Source: Actinoplanes auranticolor
Lineage (GTDB): Bacteria > Actinomycetota > Actinomycetes > Mycobacteriales > Micromonosporaceae
Reading direction: 5' to 3'
DNA: 64,000 nt
Assembly: GCF_018332655.1 (NCBI RefSeq)
Contig: NZ_BOQL01000099.1
Span: 1-64,000 of the forward strand
Position 1 is the first letter of the stretch. Each line of letters opens with the position of its first letter. The translations under genes were made by a program, and so were the position numbers. The notes beneath the pieces are model-generated. The model saw only the letters and a list, made by a program, of their open reading frames with translations, did no database searches and had not been told where the DNA came from. Positions 25,769 through 33,850 of this stretch are shown here, piece by piece.

Positions 25769-26617
25769 TCAGGCGGCGAGCCGGGCGAGCACACCGTGGC
25801 GTGGCGCCACGAGGCTGGCGACGAGGAAAGCCGCGGTCAGGGTGAGCACGATGGTGCCCCCGACCGGCAGGTCCCAGGACCACGACAGGTAGAGGCCGAT
25901 CACGGCGCAGCCGGCGCCGATGGCCGGGGCCAGCGCCATCATCACGCTCAGCCGGTCGGTGAGCAGCCGGGCGGTCGCCGCCGGGGTGATCAGCAGGGCG
26001 AGGACCAGGATGTTGCCGATGGTCTGTACCGCCATCACCACGGCGAGGGTGACCAGCACGTACAGCAGCAGGTCCAGCCAGAAGACGCGCAGGCCGAGGG
26101 CGCGGGCCATCTCCCGGTCCAGGGTGACGGCGACGAACTCCTTGTGCAGCAGCAGCACGGTGAACAACACGGCGATGGTGGTGCCGCCGACGACGTACAG
26201 GTCGCGGTCGGGGATGCCGGTGATCGAGCCGAACAGGAACTGCTGCAGCGATCCGGCGTAGCCGGGCGCCCGCGAGATGATCACGATGCCGAGGGCGAAC
26301 GCGGCGACGAAGAAGATCCCGATGACGGAGTCCTCCTTGAGCCGCCGGTTCTGGGCGAACACGGTGACCAGCAGGGCGGTGACCACGCCGGCGACAGTGC
26401 CGCCGACCACGAGGCTGCCGGAGAACAGGAAGGCGATGGCGAGCCCGGGAAACACGGCGTGGGCGACGGCGTCGCCGATGAAGGCCATGCCGCGCAGCAC
26501 GACGTAGCAGCCGACGACACCGCACATGATCGCGGCGAGGGTGGCGATGATCAGAGCCTTGGGCAGGAAGGCCAGGTCGGGATTGACCAGGTCGGTGAGG
26601 AACTGCAGCGGGGACAC
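25769..26617 (-). CDS. Anchored-repeat ABC transporter permease (ZnuB-like)
   Basis: 282 residues with eight to nine membrane helices, of the ABC-3 (zinc/manganese) permease family. Family landmarks are VVLRGMAFIGDAVAHAVFPG near the second helix, GSLQQFLFGSI, and IGNILVLALLITPAATARLL near the end. It begins with a GTG one base after the stop of the ATPase gene, so translation is coupled. Unlike the conventional zinc system at 38.5-40.2 kb it has a single permease gene and would work as a homodimer. Its context of anchor-M proteins makes it the TIGR03770-type subunit of a surface-associated metal importer. Confidence 0.92.
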   Translation of the reverse strand: MSPLQFLTDLVNPDLAFLPKALIIATLAAIMCGVVGCYVVLRGMAFIGDAVAHAVFPGLAIAFLFSGSLVVGGTVAGVVTALLVTVFAQNRRLKEDSVIGIFFVAAFALGIVIISRAPGYAGSLQQFLFGSITGIPDRDLYVVGGTTIAVLFTVLLLHKEFVAVTLDREMARALGLRVFWLDLLLYVLVTLAVVMAVQTIGNILVLALLITPAATARLLTDRLSVMMALAPAIGAGCAVIGLYLSWSWDLPVGGTIVLTLTAAFLVASLVAPRHGVLARLAA

Positions 26618-26618
26618 G

Positions 26619-27343
<725 letters not shown>

Positions 27344-27347
<4 letters not shown>

Positions 27348-28246
27348 CGGCCGGCCTGGCGTTCGGCGCGACGGCGCACGGCGACCTGCCGCCAGACCAG
27401 GACGGCGATGAGCAAGGCGGCCAGGAGGCCCCCGGCGGCCAGGACCGGGAGGTAGCCCGTACCCGGGGAGGTTTCGTCGTCGGCCGCCGGTGCCGCGGCC
27501 GGGGCCGAGCCGGAAGGCAGTGGGGCGGTGAAGGCGGCGTTCAGCGCCTCGTCCGGGTCCGTGGCGTCACCGACGGCGAGGCGCAGGACGGTGCTGCCGC
27601 TGACGGTGGAGCCGTCGGCGAGGTCGGCGGAGATGTCCATGGCGACCAGGTAGGTGCCGGGCTTGCCGAAGACCCAGTTGGCGTGGGTGTGGGTGTTGGT
27701 CTCCACCCAGATCGGCTGGGGGTAGGGCTTGGCCGAACTCCAGAGGACCTGCGGGGCGCCGAGATTGCCGGACTGCAGGAAGACGGTGACGTCGCCGGGT
27801 CCCTGCACGCCGCGCAGGGACATGGTGACGCCGCGGTCGATCGCGTCGAGGACGCCGGGATCCTGGGTGTTCCAGCCGATCCAGACGACGCCCTGCTTCT
27901 CGGTCTGCGGGACGACGTGCACGTTCGTGCCGGGTGGGGCGCCGAGGAACGCGTAGACCTGGTCATCCGGGACCGGCTGGCGCGCCGTATCGCGCACCCG
28001 CAGGACGGTGTCGGCCGGTTCGCGCCAGACCGAGGGGACGGCGTGGTCGTCGTGGATCTGGATGGTCCACTTGCCGTCGCGGTAGCGGGGACCGATGTCG
28101 ACGTGACCGGTCTCCAGGACGGCCCGGCCGGTGGCCTGGCCCTGGTTCGCGTCGAGGGTCTGGTCCAGGCCGCTGCCCGGTGGGGGCACCGTCGGCGTGG
28201 TGGCGAGCAGGGCGGCGGTGACCGCCGTGGCGATGTGGGTCAGCAA
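27344..28246 (-). CDS. Membrane-tethered anchor-M domain protein
   Basis: 300 residues: signal peptide (to about 20), one choice-of-anchor-M domain (about 40-215), a Pro/Ala linker, then a C-terminal membrane helix (about 262-285) and a basic tail RRRAERQ. The domain carries GHVDIGP at its start, FLGAPPG, VVPQTEKQGVVWIGWNT, GPGDVTVF and the HxH motif THTHANWVF. There is no LPXTG motif, so the helix itself is the anchor. It sits between the binding protein (11-base gap) and the ATPase (ATGA overlap). This suggests it stays close to the permease and may hand metal to, or hold, the binding protein. Confidence 0.85.
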
Positions 28247-28257
28247 GAGAGGTTTCC

Positions 28258-29790
28258 TCAGGTCAGGCAGTGGTGGAGGGAATCGGCGTTGAAGCGCATC
28301 ATCGCCACGTAGGAGGTCACCCGGTCGTCGAAGGCGTCGCCGTAGATGTCGCAGACCCGCACGTCGTTCTCGCGCGCCACCTCGACCAGCGTCGACGAGC
28401 GGGCACGCAGGTTCGGTTCCAGGAAGACCGCTCTGACATGCAGGTTGCGCAGGGTCTCGGTGAGCCGGCGACGGTCGGCCAGACTCGGCTCGACCGCCGG
28501 GTTGGGGGTGACGAAACCGGCGACCGGGATGCCGTAGGCCTTCGCCAGGTAGGCGAAGGCGTCATGGGTGGTCACCAGATGCCGGTTCGTCGCCGGTACG
28601 GCGTCGATCCGCTGCTGGACGTACGTGTCCAGGGCGCTGAGTTCGGTCAGGTACCGATCGGCGTTGGCCCGGAATTCGGCGGTGCCCTGCGGGTCGGCGG
28701 CGATCAGGCTGTCGCGGATCAGTTCGGTGTAGGCCTGGGCATTGCGGACGTCCTGCCACAGGTGGGGGTCGATCTCACCGTGCACGTGCCGGCCGAGGAC
28801 GGCCTGCGGCAGCTGGTGGATCTGGGTGCCGGGGCGGCCGAGGAACCGGAAGCCGGGCCCGGCGGGCACCTCACGCAGGGCTTTGGCCGGGACTTCGATC
28901 ACCGTACGGGCGGGATCGTGCCGCTGTCCGCCGTGCTCCTCGTCGGCCAGCAGAACGATCTCGCCGGTGTCGATGTCGGTGGTGACGTCGGTGTGGCCGT
29001 CGCGCAGCACGGTGGCCCCGCCGATGACCGAGTGCGGGTCGACGCCCACCGCGAAGGTCAGGCTCTGTTCACCGATCGGTACCGGTTTGCTGTCGGTGGT
29101 CACCGCCAGCTCGGCTCGCAGCGTCAGCCGATAGACGCCAGGTTCGGTGAACGCCCAGCTCATGTGGGTGTGGGCGTCCGGCGGCAGGTTCATGGTGTCG
29201 TCGCGGTAGCCGTTGGTGGGGTCGAAGCCGTCGCCGGAGTCCAGGAACGTGTCCGGATTGCCGAACGACTCGGTCAGATACGCGATCATCCGGCCGGGTC
29301 CGGTGACGTTCGTCGCGGAGAGGTGGATGTCGGAGGAGCGGGTGACGCCATGGCGTGCACCGTCTCCCTGGGCGCGCAGGCCGAGCCAGATGGTGTCCAG
29401 GGAGACGTCCTCGACCAAGGGGATGATCTCGGCGGCGTACTTGGTGGCCCCCTCGGCCAGCGAGATCTGCTCGACGCCGTCGGGCAGATTGGCGTCCAGC
29501 GTCTTGATCACGCTCTGCGCTTCCAGCAGCAGGTAGTTGCTGAAGGCGACGTCGGCGTAGACGATGTTGCGCACGTCGCGCAGGGTGGGCTCGTAGGCGT
29601 GCGCGTCGGCGTTGTCGGGGACGATCGAGTCGACCAGCACCCGGTCGCCGCCGACGTTGCGGACGAGATCGGCGAGGATGCCGGTGGTGGTGACGACCTG
29701 GACGCGGTGATCGGTGTCGGTGAGGGCGGGCGGTGCCGCACAGCCGGCGAGGGCGAGGGCGGCCAGCAACGCTACCGGCTTTCGGGTCAT
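28258..29790 (-). CDS. Anchored-repeat ABC transporter substrate-binding lipoprotein (ZnuA-like with insert)
   Basis: 510 residues against about 310 for ordinary ZnuA. The lipobox is LAGC (Cys17). ZnuA-type ligands are His64 in HAYEP, His343 in IDPHLW, His409 in TTHDAF and an Asp near GDAFDD (about 485). Residues about 119-337 are an insert of anchor-M sequence. It comes in permuted order: first a C-terminal half with GPG and HTHMSWAF, then an N-terminal half with DGHTDVT and FLGRPG. The insert occupies the place of the His-rich loop of ZnuA proteins. It matches the TIGR03772 architecture and should bind zinc outside the membrane. The start has GGGAG upstream, just after a strong hairpin. Confidence 0.9.
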   Translation of the reverse strand: MTRKPVALLAALALAGCAAPPALTDTDHRVQVVTTTGILADLVRNVGGDRVLVDSIVPDNADAHAYEPTLRDVRNIVYADVAFSNYLLLEAQSVIKTLDANLPDGVEQISLAEGATKYAAEIIPLVEDVSLDTIWLGLRAQGDGARHGVTRSSDIHLSATNVTGPGRMIAYLTESFGNPDTFLDSGDGFDPTNGYRDDTMNLPPDAHTHMSWAFTEPGVYRLTLRAELAVTTDSKPVPIGEQSLTFAVGVDPHSVIGGATVLRDGHTDVTTDIDTGEIVLLADEEHGGQRHDPARTVIEVPAKALREVPAGPGFRFLGRPGTQIHQLPQAVLGRHVHGEIDPHLWQDVRNAQAYTELIRDSLIAADPQGTAEFRANADRYLTELSALDTYVQQRIDAVPATNRHLVTTHDAFAYLAKAYGIPVAGFVTPNPAVEPSLADRRRLTETLRNLHVRAVFLEPNLRARSSTLVEVARENDVRVCDIYGDAFDDRVTSYVAMMRFNADSLHHCLT

Positions 29791-29803
29791 TAAGATTCTC
29801 CCA

Positions 29804-29840
29804 GGTGGGCCCGCTCCAATTGAGGTGGAGCGGGCCCACC
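29804..29840 (-). terminator. Strong hairpin in front of the binding-protein gene
   Basis: GGTGGGCCCGCTCCA and its exact complement form a 15-base perfect stem with a 7-base loop. It lies between the stop at 29856 and the start at 29790, in a 65-base gap of an otherwise overlapping gene string. No T-tract follows and the ribosome site of the next gene comes directly after. It may be a leaky terminator/attenuator or an RNA-stabilising or processing element. Confidence 0.65.
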
Positions 29841-29855
29841 CTGCTCACGGCAGCG

Positions 29856-30494
29856 TTACGGCAGGACAGTGAAGGTGAAGGCCTTCACCCCGGTGGTGAC
29901 GGTGGCTCCGGTGGACAGCAGCTTGCCGGTCACCTCGAAGTTGACGGTGTAGGTGCCGGCCTTGGTGAAGCCCCAGTTGGCGTGGGTGTGCGCGTTGTAG
30001 GTGACGGTCCGGGTGTCCGGCAGGCCGTCGCTGGAGTCGAACAGCCGGGTCGGGGTGCCGGACGCGACGGTGTAGACGCTGACGTGCCCGGGGCCGCTGA
30101 AGCTGTTCAGCCGGAACGTCACCGAGTTCGCCTGGAAGACACCGGACGGGACCTCCGTGGTGTTCCAGCCGGCCCACAGCAGGCCGCTGGTGTTGCCCTG
30201 CGGCAGCACCCAGGCGGTACCGCCCGCGGTGCCGAGGAACGACCACGCGCTGCCGGCCGGCACCGTGATCTTCGCGGCCGCCGGAACCTGGAAGACCACG
30301 TCGGCGGGGGCCCGTTCGACCAGAGTCCCGCTGGTGCTGTCGCCGACGTTCAGCGTCAGCGTGCCGGGAGCGGTGTAGTCGACGTCGAGGACGTCGACGT
30401 GGCCGCTGGTCAGCGTGGTGGCCGCGTACGCCGGTGAACCGGCCGCCACCACCAGGGCGCAGGAGATCGCAGCTGCGGTCAGGATGCGCTTCAC
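29856..30494 (-). CDS. Small secreted anchor-M domain protein
   Basis: 212 residues: signal peptide (cleavage near AYAATT) and a single choice-of-anchor-M domain to the C-terminus. Conserved elements are SGHVDVLDVDY, FLGTAGGTAWVLPQ, LLWAGWNT, FSGPGHVSVY and AHTHANWGFTKAGTY. There is no membrane helix, LPXTG or WxL-like tail, so it is either released or held by binding other surface proteins. The start is a GTG overlapping the upstream stop (GTGA). It closely resembles the upstream protein in length and layout, a tandem duplicate that has diverged. Confidence 0.85.
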   Translation of the reverse strand: MKRILTAAAISCALVVAAGSPAYAATTLTSGHVDVLDVDYTAPGTLTLNVGDSTSGTLVERAPADVVFQVPAAAKITVPAGSAWSFLGTAGGTAWVLPQGNTSGLLWAGWNTTEVPSGVFQANSVTFRLNSFSGPGHVSVYTVASGTPTRLFDSSDGLPDTRTVTYNAHTHANWGFTKAGTYTVNFEVTGKLLSTGATVTTGVKAFTFTVLP

Positions 30495-31210
30495 GGCTGC
30501 ACCACGACCTTGTAGACGGCCGGGTCGGAAGTCACCCTGGTGCCGTCGGTCAGCGTTCCGGTGGCCTTGACCTTGATGAAGTAGACGCCGGCCTTGGAGA
30601 ACGCCCAGCTGGCGTGCAGGTGCGAGCCGGCGTCGAGGGCCACGGCGTCGGGCAGGCCATCAGCGCTGTTGACCAGAACGTTCGGGTTGCCGACCGCGTC
30701 CTCGGTGAAGACCGCAAGACGGCCGGGGCCGTTGACCTTCTGCACCGCGAGGGTGACCGTGTCGCCGGCGAAGACGCCGGCCTCGATCTCCTCGGTGGCG
30801 ATGCCGGGCCAGAGCAGCTCCTCGTTCTGGATCTCGGGGAGGATCCACGTCGTTGCGCCGGCGGCGCCGAGGAAGCCGAAGGCGGGATTGTCGGGAACGG
30901 TGGTCTTGGCGGCCCTCTTGACGAGGAAGACGACGTCGTCGACCTCGCGCTCCACGTCGGGTTCGACGGTCTCGTCGTGGACGCCGATCTCGAGGGCGCC
31001 GTCCTCGTAGGCGATGTCGACGATGTCGACGTGGCCGGCGCTCAGCACCACGGTGTCGGCGGCCTGGGCGGGCAGGGCGGTGCCCAGCAGGGCGGCGGCG
31101 AGGAAGCCGCTGCCGAGCAGCAGTCGAAGCGGTTGACGCAAGGGAATCTCCTCAGGCTGTTCCGGAACTGGCGAACCGGATGCCGGGATCATAATGGTTT
31201 TCATTTTCAT
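30491..31210 (-). CDS. Small secreted anchor-M domain protein
   Basis: 239 residues. The ATG overlaps the preceding stop (ATGA). The N-terminal 25 residues are not part of a normal signal peptide, which begins later (LRLLLGSGFLAAALLG...AQAAD), so a start at one of the later ATGs (31204 or 31192) is possible. The domain has SAGHVDIVDIAYEDG, FLGAAGATTWILPE, LLWPGIAT, NGPGRLAVF and SHLHASWAF. No anchor is visible. It is one of a chain of coupled surface-protein genes. Confidence 0.82.
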   Translation of the reverse strand: MKMKTIMIPASGSPVPEQPEEIPLRQPLRLLLGSGFLAAALLGTALPAQAADTVVLSAGHVDIVDIAYEDGALEIGVHDETVEPDVEREVDDVVFLVKRAAKTTVPDNPAFGFLGAAGATTWILPEIQNEELLWPGIATEEIEAGVFAGDTVTLAVQKVNGPGRLAVFTEDAVGNPNVLVNSADGLPDAVALDAGSHLHASWAFSKAGVYFIKVKATGTLTDGTRVTSDPAVYKVVVQP

Positions 31211-32718
31211 GAGGAAGGGTCTGGAGTGGACACGTGACCAGCCTCGCCCCGTCGGCGCCGGGTGAGCAGGACGGCGGCCGTTCCCGCGACGAGCAGTAGT
31301 GCTCCGCCGGCGGCGATGGTCGTGATGTTCGCGCCGGTCCGGGCGAGCAGGCCGCTTCCGCCGTTCTGGCCGGCAGATCCCTTGCCGGTGGCGCTGTCCG
31401 TCCCGTTCCCGTTCCCGGCGCCGGCGTCCGTCGAGTCGCCGACCGCGAGGGTGAGCGTCCTGGTGTCGGACACGTTCTTGCCGGCGGTGGTGGTGGCGGT
31501 CATGTCGAACGTCAGCTGGTAGGTGCCGGCTCGGGTGAAGGCCCAGTTGCCGTGTGCGTGGGTGTTGGGTGCGATGCCGAGGCGCTGCGGCAGGGACTTG
31601 TCCGAGTCGAAGATCACCTCGGGAGCGCCGAACGAGCCGGTGAGGAAGAGCTTGAACTTGCCCGGTCCGCTGACCTGCTTGAGGCGCCAGTTGACAGTGC
31701 CTCTGGTGCCCTTGACCAGCGACTCGTGCTGGGTGTTCCACCCGGGCCAGACGATGCCGGACTGCTGGGACTGGGGCAGCAGGTAGACCTTGTCGCCGGC
31801 CTTGCCCAGGAACGCGTATCCGGGGCCGGCCGGCACGTCGATGCGGGCCTTGTCGGTGACCTTGAGCGTGACGTCGCTCAGTTCGCGCCAGGTAGCGGGA
31901 GTCGTGGTGTCGTCCTTGAGACGGATCCGCAGAGCGCCGCCGCTGAGCTGCGGTCCCATGTCGACATGCCCGTCGGCGATCACGCGCCGTCCGGTCGCGG
32001 GGGTGTTGGCGGCCGCGGCGGCTGTCGTACGGTTCGGGGCCGCGGCGGCGGCGCGGGCGGGTGCGGGGATCCGGGGTGCCGCGGCGGTCTCAGGTGCGGC
32101 GAGTGGCCGGGTCGGAACCGAGACGGCGTAGACGGCCTCGTCCTTGAGCGTTCGCGAACCGGTGCGCGCGGTGGCGCGCAACGTCACGCGGTACTCACCG
32201 GTGGCGTCGAACAACCAGACCACGCCGCCCAGCCGCTTTCCGGCGGGCAATCGGGCGCTGGTCCGGCCGTCGCTGTCGAGCAGCAGGGTGGGGCGTCCCC
32301 ACTCGGACAGGGTGTAGGCCGCGAACGATCCGGGCCCGTCGACGGTGAGCAGGTCCAGCGTCACCGCGCCGCCGGCGACGTCGTCGGTGTCGATCGCGGT
32401 GGTGTCGAACGTGGAGAACGGTGAGCCGTCCTGCAGGGACCACACCGGTGCGCCGGGCCGGCCGAGAAAGGCGAAGGCGGGGTCGTCGGGGATCACGCCG
32501 ACCGGGGAGCCGGAGGCGGTGAATCGCAGCGACTGCGGGTCGGTGACGGCTCGGCTCTCACTCCGGAAGCTCATCCGGAGCTTGCCCGATTTCACCGACA
32601 GCGCGACGAGATCGGCGCCTTCGGCCTGCGGCGTACCGGGCGCCGCGACCGCCGGGGCACCGGCGGTCAGCGCGACCACGAGCGACGCCGCGGCGACGGC
32701 GACGGTCCTGCGGATCAT
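31207..32718 (-). CDS. Sortase-type surface protein with two anchor-M domains
   Basis: 503 residues: signal peptide (to about 27), anchor-M domain 1 (about 30-205), Ala/Pro linker, anchor-M domain 2 (about 245-420), Gly/Asn/Ser linker, then LARTG (about 460), a hydrophobic helix and RRRRGEAG. LARTG fits the LPXTG-like class used by actinobacterial housekeeping sortases. Domain 2 has GHVDMGP and THAHGNWAF. Domain 1 has lost both His motifs while keeping the fold residues FLGRPG, GPG and TGEY. The ATG overlaps the stop of the DUF916 gene by 4 bases, so this wall-linked protein is made together with the WxLIP-like protein. Confidence 0.87.
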   Translation of the reverse strand: MIRRTVAVAAASLVVALTAGAPAVAAPGTPQAEGADLVALSVKSGKLRMSFRSESRAVTDPQSLRFTASGSPVGVIPDDPAFAFLGRPGAPVWSLQDGSPFSTFDTTAIDTDDVAGGAVTLDLLTVDGPGSFAAYTLSEWGRPTLLLDSDGRTSARLPAGKRLGGVVWLFDATGEYRVTLRATARTGSRTLKDEAVYAVSVPTRPLAAPETAAAPRIPAPARAAAAAPNRTTAAAAANTPATGRRVIADGHVDMGPQLSGGALRIRLKDDTTTPATWRELSDVTLKVTDKARIDVPAGPGYAFLGKAGDKVYLLPQSQQSGIVWPGWNTQHESLVKGTRGTVNWRLKQVSGPGKFKLFLTGSFGAPEVIFDSDKSLPQRLGIAPNTHAHGNWAFTRAGTYQLTFDMTATTTAGKNVSDTRTLTLAVGDSTDAGAGNGNGTDSATGKGSAGQNGGSGLLARTGANITTIAAGGALLLVAGTAAVLLTRRRRGEAGHVSTPDPSS

Positions 32719-33779
32719 TTGCTGCCTTCCTTCTCCAGGATTGGGTTCTTCTCCGCTGAGCTCGCCTGGTCGCGGCCGCGCTGTTCGGCGGCGGAGAGGG
32801 CGGCCTGCATCCGGCGCGTTCGGCGGCGCCGGGTGAGCAGCCAGGCGGCGAGCAGCGCGGCGACGAGCGTCAGCAGGGCCAGTTGCGGCCACGGCACCAG
32901 CCAGAAGGTCCGGGTGGCGAGCGCGCGGACGGGGGCGGGATCGATCGATCGCCCGTCGGCCGGCCCGGGTGTGATGTCCACGGTCAGGCGCTCACGGAAC
33001 AGCGGCGGCACCGCGTCGAGGGCAGTGGTGACGCGCAGCGTGCCGCCGGGCAGGATCTCCGGGATCACGGCCATTTCGGTGGTCCGGCCACCGAGCCCGA
33101 ACGGCCCCTCGACCCGGGCCGTGGGACGCCCGCCGAGGCGTACGTTGCCGGTGTTGCCGATCGTGAAGGTGGCGGTGACGTGCGGCAGTCGCAGCGGGTT
33201 CCACGACGTCGCGGCATTGATCTCGACGTCGGTGATGCTGAGCGCGGGCTGCAGCGGCCCGGTGACGCGCAGGTAGACGCGGGCACCGACGCGATGGTCC
33301 ACGGAGACCTGGTTGCCGTCGCCGTCGGTGGCTTCAGTGAGGATGGAGGCGACCACTCCGGCCGCGTGGTCGCCCGGTGTGGCGTTCGCCGGCACGGTCA
33401 CGGTGAACGGCACGACGATCCGCGACGACGCCGGCAGCGCCAGCCGGTCCCGCGAGACTTTGATCCAGCTTCCCGCATCAGTGGCTTCGGTGTTGCCGGC
33501 GCGCAGGTCGAAGCCGCCCCCCGCGGTCGTGTAGGCGTCGTTCGGGTAGAGGCGCAGGGTGAGCGGGCGCTTCGAGTGGTTGGTGACCGCGACGTGGTCC
33601 GTGATACCGGCGCCCGGGTCCAGTTTGTAGTCCAGGGCCGGTCGTCCGTCCGGTCCCTTCGGACCGGACGGAGTGACGGACCAGGTCAGGGAGTCGGTCC
33701 CCGGTGCGGCCTGGACGGGCGCCGGGAAGGCGATGAGGGCTGCGACGGCCAGCAGGGCCGCGGCGGTACGCGTACGCAT
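32715..33779 (-). CDS. WxLIP-type (DUF916) membrane-anchored surface protein
   Basis: 354 residues: signal peptide (to about 25), a domain at about 40-160 matching the WxL-interacting protein family (YKLDPGAGITDHVAVTNHS, LRLYPNDAYTT, GSWIKVSRD), a second beta-rich domain at about 165-290, one C-terminal membrane helix (about 300-322) and a basic cytoplasmic tail. In Firmicutes such proteins bind peptidoglycan and hold WxL-domain proteins on the wall. Here the preceding gene encodes a protein with a WxL-like C-terminus, so partnership is likely. The start is at MRTRTAAALL; the frame is open further upstream but into another gene's tail. Confidence 0.82.
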   Translation of the reverse strand: MRTRTAAALLAVAALIAFPAPVQAAPGTDSLTWSVTPSGPKGPDGRPALDYKLDPGAGITDHVAVTNHSKRPLTLRLYPNDAYTTAGGGFDLRAGNTEATDAGSWIKVSRDRLALPASSRIVVPFTVTVPANATPGDHAAGVVASILTEATDGDGNQVSVDHRVGARVYLRVTGPLQPALSITDVEINAATSWNPLRLPHVTATFTIGNTGNVRLGGRPTARVEGPFGLGGRTTEMAVIPEILPGGTLRVTTALDAVPPLFRERLTVDITPGPADGRSIDPAPVRALATRTFWLVPWPQLALLTLVAALLAAWLLTRRRRTRRMQAALSAAEQRGRDQASSAEKNPILEKEGSK

Positions 33780-33798
33780 GAGGGGGTCTTTCGCATCG

Positions 33799-33829
33799 GT
33801 CGCGGGACGGCGCACGGCCGTCCCGCGAC
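33799..33829 (-). terminator. Strong hairpin in front of the DUF916 gene
   Basis: GTCGCGGGACGGC and its exact complement form a 13-base stem with a 5-base loop, in the 71-base gap after the first gene of the array. There is no T-tract. Like the hairpin at 29804-29840, it lies about 20 bases before the next start. It may uncouple expression of the first gene from the rest. Confidence 0.6.
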
Positions 33830-33850
33830 GTCGTAGAATTGCGGTCGGGC

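Noticed and set aside
22425..26525. A single 1,366-codon open frame covering the surface protein and the permease region
   Set aside because: The first 275 or so codons are antisense-like Arg/Ala/Pro-rich sequence overlapping the clear permease gene in another frame. The signal peptide begins at MKSLRRR (25694).
31190..31213. Zur-like sequence TGAAAATGAAAACC at the start of the surface-protein gene at 31210
   Set aside because: It is the coding sequence of Met-Lys-Met-Lys-Thr at an ATGA gene overlap and has no proper right half; similarity to the boxes is probably coincidental.
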